Shown here piece after piece: positions 34,397 through 43,512 of a DNA stretch of 64,000 nucleotides. The position numbers and the translations under genes were made by a program. This DNA comes from Brochothrix campestris. Its GTDB lineage: Bacteria > Bacillota > Bacilli > Lactobacillales > Listeriaceae. The notes under the pieces were generated by a model. The model saw only the letters and a program-made list of their open reading frames with translations, was not told where the DNA came from and did no database searches. The stretch covers positions 248,001 through 312,000 of the forward strand of contig NZ_CP175511.1 of the NCBI RefSeq assembly GCF_046058945.1, written 5' to 3'. The first letter of the stretch is position 1. The number at the start of each line of letters is the position of its first letter.

Positions 34397-35398
34397 TTAT
34401 TGACCGAACATACTGGTTGAGTGCATCGGTTGTACGCGGGTTTTGGGGTTGATGTAGTTCATTGCATTGTTGACCGCGGTAGGTGCTTCGCCAAGTCCTG
34501 TTGCAATCAAGGCGACTTTACCAGGATAGGTACACACATCACCGGCGGCATAGATACCCGGGCGGTTTGTTTCCATTTTAGAGTTGACCACTAATGCGTT
34601 TTTTTGTAACTCGAGTTCCCACGTTTTAATGGGACCTAACGTTGAAATAAAACCATAGTTGACGATAAAGTGATCAATCGCTACGCTGCTTTCTTCAGCT
34701 GTTTTCATTTTCTTTAAACCAACGTGTGTTAAATTGCCGTCATCATCGGTCGTTAAAGTTACCGGGACATAAGGTGTCATCAAAGTTACCGATGAATCCT
34801 GTAATTGTTGCACGCTGCTCTCATGTGCACGGAAGGCGTCGCGACGATGAATCAGGCTAACTGATTTAGCAATCGGTTCGAGCATTAGAGCCCAATCGAC
34901 GGCTGAATCGCCACCACCACAAATGGCGACGTTTTTATCGGCAAAATGATTCATGTCCTTAATGTAATAATGTACCTGTGAGCCTTCAAGTGCACTGGCA
35001 TTAGTGATGTCGAGTCGACGAGGTTCAAAAGCACCGTTACCGGCTGTAATAATGACCGTTTTTGAGCGGTGTCGACCTTTGTTCGTTACAAGTTCGATGG
35101 TCTCATCAGCTTGTTGATTGAGCTCAAGTACTTCTTCTTCCAAACAAATCGTAGGGTTAAACGTAGCTGCTTGCTCAACGAGGCGGTCAACTAAATCTTG
35201 CGCTTTAATGTTTGGAAAACCGGCCACATCATAAATGCGTTTTTCAGGGTATAACATTGAAAGCTGTCCGCCTAAAGTCGGTAACGTTTCAATGATTTTC
35301 ACCTTGGCACTGCGTAGGCCAGCATAAAAAGTAGCAAATAGACCTGTTGGTCCGCCACCGATGATTGTTATATCGTATAATTCTTCTGTATTAGTCAC
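34397..35398 (-). CDS. Ferredoxin/flavodoxin-NADP+ reductase, thioredoxin-reductase-like (YumC type)
   Basis: A 333-residue flavoprotein with FAD motif 'IIGGGPTGLFATFYA' at the N-terminus and NADPH motif 'AICGGGDSAVDWAL' in the middle. The CxxC pair of true thioredoxin reductases is absent, which places it with the FNR2 group. It would transfer electrons between NADPH and ferredoxin or flavodoxin. The C-terminal FAD segment 'GIYAAGDVCTYPGKV' is intact. The gene stands alone on the minus strand. Confidence 0.92.
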   Translation of the reverse strand: MTNTEELYDITIIGGGPTGLFATFYAGLRSAKVKIIETLPTLGGQLSMLYPEKRIYDVAGFPNIKAQDLVDRLVEQAATFNPTICLEEEVLELNQQADETIELVTNKGRHRSKTVIITAGNGAFEPRRLDITNASALEGSQVHYYIKDMNHFADKNVAICGGGDSAVDWALMLEPIAKSVSLIHRRDAFRAHESSVQQLQDSSVTLMTPYVPVTLTTDDDGNLTHVGLKKMKTAEESSVAIDHFIVNYGFISTLGPIKTWELELQKNALVVNSKMETNRPGIYAAGDVCTYPGKVALIATGLGEAPTAVNNAMNYINPKTRVQPMHSTSMFGQ

Positions 35399-35617
35399 GT
35401 GATAAAGACCTCCATTAATTAAACTGTGATGCTAATCGGCATCACTTCCTTCATATAATACCATAAAAAAAAGCTAGGATAACTTAATTGGTTTAGAAAG
35501 AAATTACGGGAATGAAAGAGAAAAGATAAAAATAACCAAAAGGCTTGAAAACAAATGTAAAAACCTTTAGAATTGTAAATGGAAAAGTGTTTTTTGTGTG
35601 AACGAATAGGACACAAA

Positions 35618-35623
35618 TATAAT
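35618..35623 (+). promoter_or_regulatory. -10 box of the NDH-2 gene
   Basis: TATAAT at 35618-35623, with a weak -35 (TTGTGT at 35594-35599, 18-base spacer). TTTGTGT and ACACAAA form an inverted repeat with 11 bases between, of unknown meaning. Confidence 0.5.
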
Positions 35624-35643
35624 AAAAATGAAATGAGTGATTT

Positions 35644-36849
35644 ATGATGGCTAAGAAACAAATTGTCATTCTCGGTGCTGGTTACGGCGGTCTCCGTACA
35701 TTACGTAACTTACAAAAAGCAAAACCAGATGCAGAAATTACAATCATTAACAAAAATGATTACCACTACGAAGCAACATGGTTACACGAAGTAGCTGCTG
35801 GAACAATTGAAGCAAACGATGCGTGTTTCCCAATTAAAGACCAAGTTAAGGGTGCAACTAAATTCATCCAAGACGCTGTTATTAAAGTAAACAAAGAGGA
35901 TAAAACAGTTGAGTTAGAACAACATGGTTTAATCTCTTACGATTACTTAGTCTTTGCTTTAGGGTTTGAATCAGAATCATTCGGTACGCCGGGTGTTGAT
36001 GAACACACATTACCAATTGCTGATATTCCTTCAACAAAACGTATTCGTGAGCACATCGAAACTAAATTTTCACAATGGAAAACAACACAAAATGACGAAT
36101 TATTAACAATCGTTGTTGGTGGTGCAGGCTTTACTGGTTTTGAATTCTTAGGTGAATTAACTAACCGTATTCCTTACTTAGTGAAACAATACGATGTACC
36201 GCGTGAAAAAATCCGCATCATCTGTATTGAAGCAGCACCAAGTGTGTTACCAATGTTTACAAAAGACTTAGCAAACTATGCGATTTCTCGTCTTGAAGAC
36301 CGTGGTGTTGAATTCAAAATTGGTCACCCAATTAAAGAAGCAACAGCTGACTCAGTTATTTATGCTGATGGTGAAGAACGTAAAGAAATCAAATGTGGCA
36401 CATTTATTTGGGGTGCTGGTGTTCGTGGCTCAGGCGTTGTCGGCGCTTCTGGTTTCGAAGAACGTCGTGGCCGTGTAATGGTTAACGCAAACCTAACTGT
36501 TCCTGGTAACGAAGACATCATCATGATTGGTGACTGTTCAGCTGTAATGGATACTGCTAACAACCGTCCATACCCAACAACAGCACAAATTGCTATTCAA
36601 CAAGCAGATTATGCAGCAGCTAACATTATTGCGTTATTAAACGACCAACCATTAAAAGACTTCGTTTACAAACCTAAAGGAACTGTCTGTTCATTGGGTG
36701 ATAACGATGCAATGGGTCTTGTTGGCGATAAAGCACTTAAAGGTTACCGTGCATCAGTTCTTAAAAAAGTAATTGATGACCGTTCAATCGCAATGCTTGG
36801 TGGCGTTTCAACAATGCTTAAAAAAGGTAAATTCCAATTTTATAAATAA
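35644..36849 (+). CDS. ndh: NADH dehydrogenase, type II (NDH-2)
   Basis: A 401-residue membrane-associated flavoprotein. FAD motif 'VILGAGYGGLRTL' at the N-terminus, NADH motif 'VVGGAGFTGFEFLGEL' near residue 158, and the C-terminal FAD contact 'IMIGDCSAV'. It oxidises NADH and reduces quinone without pumping protons. Two ATG codons are in tandem (35644, 35647), with only a weak ribosome site (GAGTGAT). The codon use is biased as for a well-expressed gene. A respiratory acceptor such as menaquinone or a cytochrome bd is not seen in the window. Confidence 0.93.
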   Translation: MMAKKQIVILGAGYGGLRTLRNLQKAKPDAEITIINKNDYHYEATWLHEVAAGTIEANDACFPIKDQVKGATKFIQDAVIKVNKEDKTVELEQHGLISYDYLVFALGFESESFGTPGVDEHTLPIADIPSTKRIREHIETKFSQWKTTQNDELLTIVVGGAGFTGFEFLGELTNRIPYLVKQYDVPREKIRIICIEAAPSVLPMFTKDLANYAISRLEDRGVEFKIGHPIKEATADSVIYADGEERKEIKCGTFIWGAGVRGSGVVGASGFEERRGRVMVNANLTVPGNEDIIMIGDCSAVMDTANNRPYPTTAQIAIQQADYAAANIIALLNDQPLKDFVYKPKGTVCSLGDNDAMGLVGDKALKGYRASVLKKVIDDRSIAMLGGVSTMLKKGKFQFYK

Positions 36850-36856
36850 GTAACAC

Positions 36857-36893
36857 AAAAAAAGCGGTCGGGAGTAATCCTGACCGCTTTTTT
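36857..36893. terminator. Bidirectional terminator
   Basis: AAAAAAAGCGGTC pairs with GACCGCTTTTTT. It separates ndh from the convergent PAP2-like gene. Confidence 0.9.
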
Positions 36894-36898
36894 AATAC

Positions 36899-37378
36899 TT
36901 ATAAATGATAGAGATATTCAACCAAAAAGCCAATTGCAATCCCGGTTAAAATACCGAAAAAGACTTCAGTCGGTTTATGACCTAAGACTTCTTTCAAACG
37001 CTTAAGACCCTCATCAGGGTCTTTTTCGGTTGAATTTTTTCCGATGTTGGTAATCGCTTGAAAATCGGCAATGAGCTTATTAATCGTAATGGCTTGTTCG
37101 CCACTTTGACGACGAACGCCCATTGCATCATACATCACGATGACGCCGAAAATGGCAGCAACTGCAAAATACGGTGAATTCATACCATGTTCAATCGCTA
37201 GCGTTGTCATTAAGGCGCAGACGGCAGCCGAATGAGAACTTGGCATACCGCCAGTTGCTGTTAGCAAAGACCAATTCGTTGTACGACTCATTAAAGCTTG
37301 GATGGGAACTTTAATCACTTGGGCGAACCCAATTGCAATTAAAGCCGCCATCAGCGGAATGTTGTTCCAAAAATCCAT
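36899..37378 (-). CDS. Divergent PAP2 family protein (DUF212, YuiD-like)
   Basis: A 159-residue membrane protein with about four helices. The family segment 'GGMPSSHSAAVCALMT' carries the SxxH-type motif of PAP2 phosphatases, followed by 'FGVIVMYDAMGVRRQSGEQA'-like residues (shortened) and 'LKEVLGHKPTEVFFG'. Catalytic activity is unproven in this divergent branch. It begins 19 bases after mrpG with a strong AAGGAGG, so it is probably transcribed with the Mrp operon. Confidence 0.88.
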   Translation of the reverse strand: MDFWNNIPLMAALIAIGFAQVIKVPIQALMSRTTNWSLLTATGGMPSSHSAAVCALMTTLAIEHGMNSPYFAVAAIFGVIVMYDAMGVRRQSGEQAITINKLIADFQAITNIGKNSTEKDPDEGLKRLKEVLGHKPTEVFFGILTGIAIGFLVEYLYHL

Positions 37379-37397
37379 TGAAAAGGCCTCCTTTTAA

Positions 37398-37958
37398 TTA
37401 AGTAGTTGTTTCATCATCGTTTAGTTCTTCAGTTGGTCGAAGTGGCGCCTTAAGTTCTGTTTGGAAGGCAGCTTCTTCTTCTTGCTCATGTTGTTCTAAG
37501 CGACGATCGCGCATGTAGTCGGCAAAATGGACCTGTTTCATCGCCTTCAAATAATCTTCTTGTTCGCGAACCTCCCGTTGTAACCGTTCAGCACGGAGCG
37601 CTTGCATCTCTTCTTTTTTAACCGGATATAACTCATCAATTAGATGGTTCTTAGTTAAAGGAACACCGATATGATAGGCCGACCGAGTAATTAAATGGTT
37701 CGCAATCGGTGCCGTTAAGAAGATGAAGAGGAGTGCTAAAATAATGCGCGGTAACATGTTTACTTCTGAAAAATAGGAGAAGTAAATAATCAGCGCGACC
37801 ATCATCACGGTGATACCAAGCGTGTTACCAATACCGGCTGCATGCGCACGCGTATACGTATCAGGCAGGCGAATCAGTCCTAGGGCTGCGATTAAACTTA
37901 AAATCGAAGACGTGATGATGAGGAGTGAAATTAAAATTTCAAGACTTAGTGCGATCAC
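37398..37958 (-). CDS. mrpG: Na+/H+ antiporter subunit MrpG with long C-terminal tail
   Basis: A 186-residue protein. The first 110 or so residues are a typical MrpG/MnhG with three helices ('LSLIAALGLIRLPDTYTRAH' is the family signature, shortened here). The remaining 75 are highly charged and probably helical ('QREVREQEDYLKAMKQVHF', 'LEQHEQEEEAAF'), which is longer than usual for MrpG. GTG 37958 has AGGTG at good spacing; a TTG at 37964 is also in frame. It overlaps mrpF. It is the last subunit in the operon. Confidence 0.9.
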   Translation of the reverse strand: MIALSLEILISLLIITSSILSLIAALGLIRLPDTYTRAHAAGIGNTLGITVMMVALIIYFSYFSEVNMLPRIILALLFIFLTAPIANHLITRSAYHIGVPLTKNHLIDELYPVKKEEMQALRAERLQREVREQEDYLKAMKQVHFADYMRDRRLEQHEQEEEAAFQTELKAPLRPTEELNDDETTT

Positions 37959-38229
37959 GGACAATCACCTGACCTTTCTCTTCGAAGCGGGCGTATGAGA
38001 CGGTACCGATGAAGGCGAGTAAGCCGATGATGAGTAACACATCAACAAAAACTGGCGTGTTTTGCATCATTGAAATTAGCGCAGCAATCGATACGAGTGC
38101 AATGCCGATACAATCAAGTGCGAGTACGCGATCAGCTAAGAAAAAGCCTTTGATGACACGGTATAAGAAAAGGATAATTGAAATGCCGAATAAGACTAAT
38201 GAGATATAAATCGATACGTGTAAAATCAT
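37939..38229 (-). CDS. mrpF: Na+/H+ antiporter subunit MrpF
   Basis: A 96-residue three-helix protein with the family features 'GPxxADRVLALD' (here 'FFLADRVLALDCIGI') and a C-terminal 'ALLAFIGTVSYARFEEKG'-like end (shortened). ATG overlaps the mrpE stop in an ATGA arrangement. Part of the membrane-bound Mrp complex. Confidence 0.93.
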   Translation of the reverse strand: MILHVSIYISLVLFGISIILFLYRVIKGFFLADRVLALDCIGIALVSIAALISMMQNTPVFVDVLLIIGLLAFIGTVSYARFEEKGQVIVRDRTKS

Positions 38230-38705
38230 TTACGGAACACCTCCACGATGTGACGTTCAAAGCCATTGCGAATTTTACTGCGTTCTTCTTCAGGGTCGGT
38301 TAAGTCGATACAATGAATGTAAAAGGTGTGTGAATCTTCATCAACTTCGATACAGGTTGTTCCGGGTGTGAGTGAGATGAGCGACGTGAGTAGCATGACC
38401 TCCCAATCCGATTCAAGCACCGTGCGGTACTTGAAAATACCAGGCGTGATATCGATTTCATTTGATAAAATGACCTTCGACATGGTGATGGAACTCGTCA
38501 CGACATCTCCTAAGAACATCATAATCAGTCGAATGACCGACCAGACCCGTTCTAAGTAAAAGCGACCATTGAAAAAGCGACGCATGGTGAAAAGCATAAT
38601 AATACCGATTAAATAACCGATTAAAAAAGTGCTGAAATTGAATTCAGCTTGGAGAAACTGCCAAAGTAAGGCAATTAATGTATTGAGAAAGATTTGAAAA
38701 ACCAT
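38226..38705 (-). CDS. mrpE: Na+/H+ antiporter subunit MrpE
   Basis: A 159-residue protein with two N-terminal helices and a soluble C-terminal domain ('LLTSLISLTPGTTCIEVDED' marks the family). TAGGAGGC precedes the ATG. Its stop overlaps the mrpF start. MrpE is needed for stable assembly of the complex in Bacillus. Confidence 0.93.
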   Translation of the reverse strand: MVFQIFLNTLIALLWQFLQAEFNFSTFLIGYLIGIIMLFTMRRFFNGRFYLERVWSVIRLIMMFLGDVVTSSITMSKVILSNEIDITPGIFKYRTVLESDWEVMLLTSLISLTPGTTCIEVDEDSHTFYIHCIDLTDPEEERSKIRNGFERHIVEVFRK

Positions 38706-40208
38706 TTAATTGCCTCCTAACACAGCAGTAATATAAACGAGTGGATCGATTAACGAATCAGATGCCTCGAGGACATAAGGGGTGACGAATTGAATCCCGA
38801 CGCCAAATATGGCGGTAATTGCCACAAGTATCACCGTTGGTAGCATCATTTGTCGGTAGCCAAAGACGTAATGACGGGGCCCCCGTTCTTTGCCCCAAAA
38901 ACCTAAGATGAAGATACGGAGTAGTGACAATAAAACGAAGAGACTCGAGACGAGGATGAGGATCCCGCCGACGCTATCGCCGCTTTCGAAGACACCTTTG
39001 ACGATGTACAGTTTGCCGACAAAACCACTAAACGGTGGAATGCCTGCCAGTCCTAACATCGCGATGAAGAAGGTGATGGTCAGACCAGGGTAGCGGGCAA
39101 TCAGTCCCGAAAAATCGCGAATATCAGGTGTGCCGGTAATAAAGAGGATCACACCAATAACCATGAACAACGCGACCTTGATTAACATATCGTGAATGAG
39201 GTAAAAGACGCTGCCAGTCATCCCTGATGTTGTTAAACTGGTAAAACCGACTAAGATGACCCCAATCGCGATTAAAATGTTGTAAATAATAATGTTTTTC
39301 ATGTTCCGATAACTCATGGCACCAACGACACCGATAATAATTGTCAAGTAGGCCGACCAACGTAAGAAGTCCCATTCTATGCCGGGCGAACTGGAGAAAA
39401 ACAAACTGAAGGTTCGTAAAATCGCGTAGACACCAACCTTAGTGAGAAGACCACCGAACAAAGCAAGAATCGGCATCGGTGCACTGACGTAGGAACTAGG
39501 TAACCAAACAAACAGTGGAAAAATACCGGCTTTGGAACCGAACACAAACAAAAAGAAAATCGCAATCACACTAATGAGGCCGGCGTCTGCGTTGCCTTGA
39601 ACTTGTGCCAGTTTGTTGGCGATATCGGCCATATTAAGTGTGCCAACAATGCCGTAGAGCATCGCGACAGAGACGATGAAAAAGGCAGAGGCAATGACAT
39701 TGAACACAAGGTACTTTAAAATCCCTTGCAACTGTACTCGCGTGCCACCTAAAACTAAAATACCATAGGATGACATCAGCATAACCTCGAAGAAAACGAA
39801 TAGATTGAAAATATCACCGGTTAAAAAACTCCCGTTAACACCTGTAATCATAAAAAAGACAAGTGGGTAATAGAGTCCTTCTTCCCGTTGAACGCTGATG
39901 GTGCGGATTGAATATAAAATAATTAGCGGTAAAATGAGCGTTGTCGTTACAACGAGTAGCATGGCCAACATATCGGCCACTATGCTAATACCAAATGGAA
40001 CAGGCCAGTTCCCCATTGTGACAACAAGTGTTCCTTCAGTGATTACTTTATAAGCACTGAAAAGGGAAGCAGCTAACAAAATAAAACTAAAACTTAGGGC
40101 TGCGGGACGCTGATATTTGATTTTATGAGGCAAAATCAATAATAGAATCGCTGCAACGAAAGGGATTAGAATTGGCAGTAAAGCAAAATTAGTCATCATC
40201 ATCATCAT
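38706..40208 (-). CDS. mrpD: Na+/H+ antiporter subunit MrpD
   Basis: A 500-residue proton-translocating subunit related to NuoL/M/N of complex I, with about 14 helices. Family features include 'FNLFVFFEVMLMSSYGILVL' (shortened) with its key glutamate, and a lysine in 'VFGSKAGIFPLFVWLP'. Five ATG codons in a row (40194-40208) are all possible starts; GAGAGGAA directly upstream fits the second or third best. The start overlaps the end of mrpC by 20 bases. Confidence 0.94.
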   Translation of the reverse strand: MMMMMTNFALLPILIPFVAAILLLILPHKIKYQRPAALSFSFILLAASLFSAYKVITEGTLVVTMGNWPVPFGISIVADMLAMLLVVTTTLILPLIILYSIRTISVQREEGLYYPLVFFMITGVNGSFLTGDIFNLFVFFEVMLMSSYGILVLGGTRVQLQGILKYLVFNVIASAFFIVSVAMLYGIVGTLNMADIANKLAQVQGNADAGLISVIAIFFLFVFGSKAGIFPLFVWLPSSYVSAPMPILALFGGLLTKVGVYAILRTFSLFFSSSPGIEWDFLRWSAYLTIIIGVVGAMSYRNMKNIIIYNILIAIGVILVGFTSLTTSGMTGSVFYLIHDMLIKVALFMVIGVILFITGTPDIRDFSGLIARYPGLTITFFIAMLGLAGIPPFSGFVGKLYIVKGVFESGDSVGGILILVSSLFVLLSLLRIFILGFWGKERGPRHYVFGYRQMMLPTVILVAITAIFGVGIQFVTPYVLEASDSLIDPLVYITAVLGGN

Positions 40209-40533
40209 TTCCTCTCGTGCGGTTAACCATGTCGGTTCCATTTTCTTGATACGCGCGGTAGGCCACTACTAAAAAGAGGGCGGTAACCGCAAAGCCAATA
40301 ACAATCGCTGTTAAAATTAAGGCTTGTGGGATCGGATCATTAAACAAAGTTAAGCCATCCAATAAGATGGGGGCGTTACCTCGTTTGATACCACCAATCG
40401 TCAGTAAGGTGAGGTTTGCACCATGACTGACAATGGCTGTTCCAATAATAATCCGCAGTACATTTTTTGATAAGATTAAGTAAACACCGGCAGTAAACAT
40501 CAGCCCGATGAGTAGACTCATTAACAATTCCAT
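40189..40533 (-). CDS. mrpC: Na+/H+ antiporter subunit MrpC
   Basis: A 114-residue NuoK-like subunit with three helices ('GTAIVSHGANLTLLTIGG' and 'DPIPQALILTAIVIGFAVTA' mark the family). It ends in five aspartates, encoded by the GAT repeat that in another frame supplies the ATG codons of mrpD. Confidence 0.93.
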   Translation of the reverse strand: MELLMSLLIGLMFTAGVYLILSKNVLRIIIGTAIVSHGANLTLLTIGGIKRGNAPILLDGLTLFNDPIPQALILTAIVIGFAVTALFLVVAYRAYQENGTDMVNRTRGNDDDDD

Positions 40534-40956
40534 TTAATCACTCTCCCCAATCGCAATAATGATAGTGAGGATGGCGCCGAGCACAACCATCAAGACACCG
40601 ACATCGAATAAAGTGGACGTGTACAGCCCAGTGTGCCCAAAGAGCGGCAATTCGACGTAGACAGTCGTATGTGTCAAAAAGGCTTCACCTTTAAAGAGGC
40701 TGATGCTCGAACTAATTAAGATGACGAGTAAACCAGCCCCTGCTAAACGGAGGGGGTTGAACGGCAAAATCCGTTTGACTAAGTTCAGGTCATAGGCAAT
40801 CGCGAGTAACACAAAGGCCGAGACGATGATAAGACCACCGATGAAGCCACCACCAGGCATGTTATGCCCAGAGAAAAACGAGTCAGCACCAAAAATCAAA
40901 ATAATAAAGACAATGATTTGTGACGCCATTCGGAGTAAGACATCATTATTCTTCAT
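40534..40956 (-). CDS. mrpB: Na+/H+ antiporter subunit MrpB
   Basis: A 140-residue, four-helix subunit: 'HNMPGGGFIGGLIIVSAFVL' is the family signature and 'LFDVGVLMVVLGAILTIIIA' the C-terminal helix. It overlaps the end of mrpA by 11 bases and ends one base before mrpC. Confidence 0.93.
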   Translation of the reverse strand: MKNNDVLLRMASQIIVFIILIFGADSFFSGHNMPGGGFIGGLIIVSAFVLLAIAYDLNLVKRILPFNPLRLAGAGLLVILISSSISLFKGEAFLTHTTVYVELPLFGHTGLYTSTLFDVGVLMVVLGAILTIIIAIGESD

Positions 40957-43351
40957 GTTGTTTATCTCCTTTGTTCAGACGTAAGCGCACCAATGAATAA
41001 ATACAGATGGCTGCAATCGTTAAAACCGCTGATTCGAAGAACGTATCAAACCCACGGAAATCAACCAAGGTGACATTGACGACGTTTTTACCGCCACCAA
41101 GAGTGTAGGCATTTTCAATGAAATACGGCGAAAGCACCGAATCAAAGAAGGTCGTATTGAAAGAGGAGAACACCACCATGAACATGACGAAACCAACACC
41201 TAAGCTAATCCATAACCGCCAAGAAAACGGGGTGATTTTTTCCTCATCCTTACCAATTTGTGGTAAGAAACGAAACGCCAGTAAATATAAAATGACTGAA
41301 ATTGTTTCAACCACAAGTTGCGTCAACGCGATGTCGGGAGCACGAGCGACCATAAACATAATCGCGATTAAATAACCGAGTGCCCCGAGTAGGATGACCG
41401 AGGTTAAGCGAGCTTTAGATAACATAATGGCTAATAAGACAATCGCGGTTGCAATGAAAATTAATACATCCAGCACGTCGATTTTAGTCAGTTTTATCAT
41501 TGAAAAATCAAGCGAGTCGGTTGTTAGAACACCGACAAGTGTCATTAAAATAAAGGTCATAAATAAAATGATTAAGTAGAACCGTAAATTACCGTTCATA
41601 ACGGTCGTCATTGAGCGGTACGATAATTTTTCAAAGTAATAGTTCCCGCGGTTATACACATCGTTCCAAGCAAAGGTATGACGGTAGCGCTTTTGAATCG
41701 CAGGCTTCCATTTTAAATAAGTAACTGCTAGCACTGTCCCAACCGCAATGATGGCGATTGTGAGCCACAGCGCGGGTGTAAACCCATGCCAGAGTGCTAA
41801 ATGTAACTCGTAGCTAGGGTTGAGTGTCGTCTTGACACTATGTATTGCCGGTGTAATTAAACGATTGGCAAATAAGTTCGGAAACAAGCCACTCACAATT
41901 ACTAAGACGATGAGTACAAGCGGTGAAAAGGCCATGCCAAGTGGTGTGTGTGTTGCACGTTTTGGCTGCAGCCATGGTTTTTGTTTGCCTGTAAATGGTC
42001 TAAAGAACAAAATCATACTATAGACGAACGTAATAACACTGGCAATCCACGCGACAAATAAGAAGATGTAAGACAACGTACTCAGTGTTGGTGCGTCAAT
42101 CGACGAGAGGTGCACGAACGATTCTAAAAACATCTCTTTACTGATAAAGCCGTTAAAAGGTGGAATGCCGGCCATCGCAAATGTTCCAACAAAGGCAAGC
42201 GTTGCCGCTAAGGGCATGACGTTCATTAAGCCACCGAGGCGGCGGATGTCACGCGTACCTGTTTCATGATCGATAATACCAACGACCATAAATAAGGCAC
42301 CTTTAAACGTTGCATGATTAAAGAGATGCAATAAGGCGGCTGCGAGTGCGGCAACATAAAAACCGTTCGCCTCCCGTAAGGCGTTAGAGCCAAGCCCGAG
42401 TAATGACATAATTAGCCCGAGCTGACTGATGGTTGAATAGGCGAGAATCGCTTTTAAATCGACCTGCTTTAAGGCGTTAAATGCGCCCCAAAATAAGGTG
42501 ACTAGCCCGACAATCATAATCGTAACCGACCACGATTGATGTGTGGGAGCAAAGACCGGTGTCATGCGAGCAATTAAATAGAGTCCGGCTTTAACCATGG
42601 TGGCTGAATGAAGGTAGGCACTAATTGGTGTTGGTGCTTCCATCGCGTCGGGTAGCCAAATATGGAAGGGGAACTGAGCCGATTTCGTAAAGGCCCCAAG
42701 CATGATAAAAATCATCGCCAAGATGAAATACGGCGAATCGCTGAAGGCAGCTGCGCGAGCAATGACGGTTTGAATGCTAAAACTACCTGCGAGATTTGAT
42801 AAAATAGCCATCCCACCAAGCATCATCAATCCACCGAAGACAGTAATATAGAGCGCTTTTTTAGCGCCGTAGCGCGAACGCTCCCGCTTATGCCAATACC
42901 CAATCAGCAAGAATGAGCTAATCGAAGTCATTTCCCAAAAAAGATAGAGCACCATCATATTATCTGATAAGACCAAGCCTAACATCGCGGTCATGAAGAT
43001 TGCGAGGTAGGCATAAAAATAATGCAATTGTTCTTTTTTCTTACTCAAATAAAAGATTGAGTAGAGGGTGACGAGGGTACCGATACCTGTAATAAGTAAA
43101 ACAAACAGGAGGCTCAGTCCATCAAGACGTAAGACATAGTTAATTCCTAAGTCGGGAATCCACTTCATTGTGTATACAAGCGGATGAGTTGTGAGATTCT
43201 GTGAGACGAAGCTTAAAAAGTAACAGAACAACCCTAATGGGAAGATGAGGACTAACCATCCAAGATGCCATTGTTGTAAGCGGCGATGAATAAACGGAAT
43301 AAGGGCAGCTAAGCATAAGGGTAATAATACGGCAATGTGTAAAAAGTTCAC
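40946..43351 (-). CDS. mrpA: Na+/H+ antiporter subunit MrpA
   Basis: An 801-residue subunit with about 20 helices. The first two thirds resemble NuoL ('FWEMTSISSFLLIGYWH', 'TKSAQFPFHIWLPDAMEAP'), and the C-terminal part carries the MrpB-like domain ('VVETISVILYLLAFRFLP'). It starts at GTG 43351; the AAAGGAG before it is rather far (about 14 bases). It heads a seven-subunit secondary antiporter that expels Na+ and supports pH balance in alkaline or salty settings. The order A-B-C-D-E-F-G is the same as in Bacillus. Confidence 0.94.
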   Translation of the reverse strand: MNFLHIAVLLPLCLAALIPFIHRRLQQWHLGWLVLIFPLGLFCYFLSFVSQNLTTHPLVYTMKWIPDLGINYVLRLDGLSLLFVLLITGIGTLVTLYSIFYLSKKKEQLHYFYAYLAIFMTAMLGLVLSDNMMVLYLFWEMTSISSFLLIGYWHKRERSRYGAKKALYITVFGGLMMLGGMAILSNLAGSFSIQTVIARAAAFSDSPYFILAMIFIMLGAFTKSAQFPFHIWLPDAMEAPTPISAYLHSATMVKAGLYLIARMTPVFAPTHQSWSVTIMIVGLVTLFWGAFNALKQVDLKAILAYSTISQLGLIMSLLGLGSNALREANGFYVAALAAALLHLFNHATFKGALFMVVGIIDHETGTRDIRRLGGLMNVMPLAATLAFVGTFAMAGIPPFNGFISKEMFLESFVHLSSIDAPTLSTLSYIFLFVAWIASVITFVYSMILFFRPFTGKQKPWLQPKRATHTPLGMAFSPLVLIVLVIVSGLFPNLFANRLITPAIHSVKTTLNPSYELHLALWHGFTPALWLTIAIIAVGTVLAVTYLKWKPAIQKRYRHTFAWNDVYNRGNYYFEKLSYRSMTTVMNGNLRFYLIILFMTFILMTLVGVLTTDSLDFSMIKLTKIDVLDVLIFIATAIVLLAIMLSKARLTSVILLGALGYLIAIMFMVARAPDIALTQLVVETISVILYLLAFRFLPQIGKDEEKITPFSWRLWISLGVGFVMFMVVFSSFNTTFFDSVLSPYFIENAYTLGGGKNVVNVTLVDFRGFDTFFESAVLTIAAICIYSLVRLRLNKGDKQHEE

Positions 43352-43452
43352 TAAAATGAATCGCTCCTTTCGTATAAATGGTAGTAAACAATAAGATACT
43401 TACTTTAAGTATAACTAAAAAAATATAGCATAACAAATGATAGAAGGTATCT

Positions 43453-43512
43453 GCTCGATTTAATGAAAAAAAACTCAACCTCGCACAGACGCTAATGTGG
43501 AGGTTGAGGCGC
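43453..43512 (-). terminator. Terminator after the MFS gene
   Basis: CCTCAACCTC and GAGGTTGAG pair; on the minus strand the stem is followed by a T7-8 run (43463-43470 on the + strand as A's). Confidence 0.8.

Noticed and set aside
35594..35617. Rex-type redox operator before ndh
   Set aside because: TTTGTGT and ACACAAA form an inverted repeat, but the 11-base gap does not fit the 6-base centre of the Rex site.
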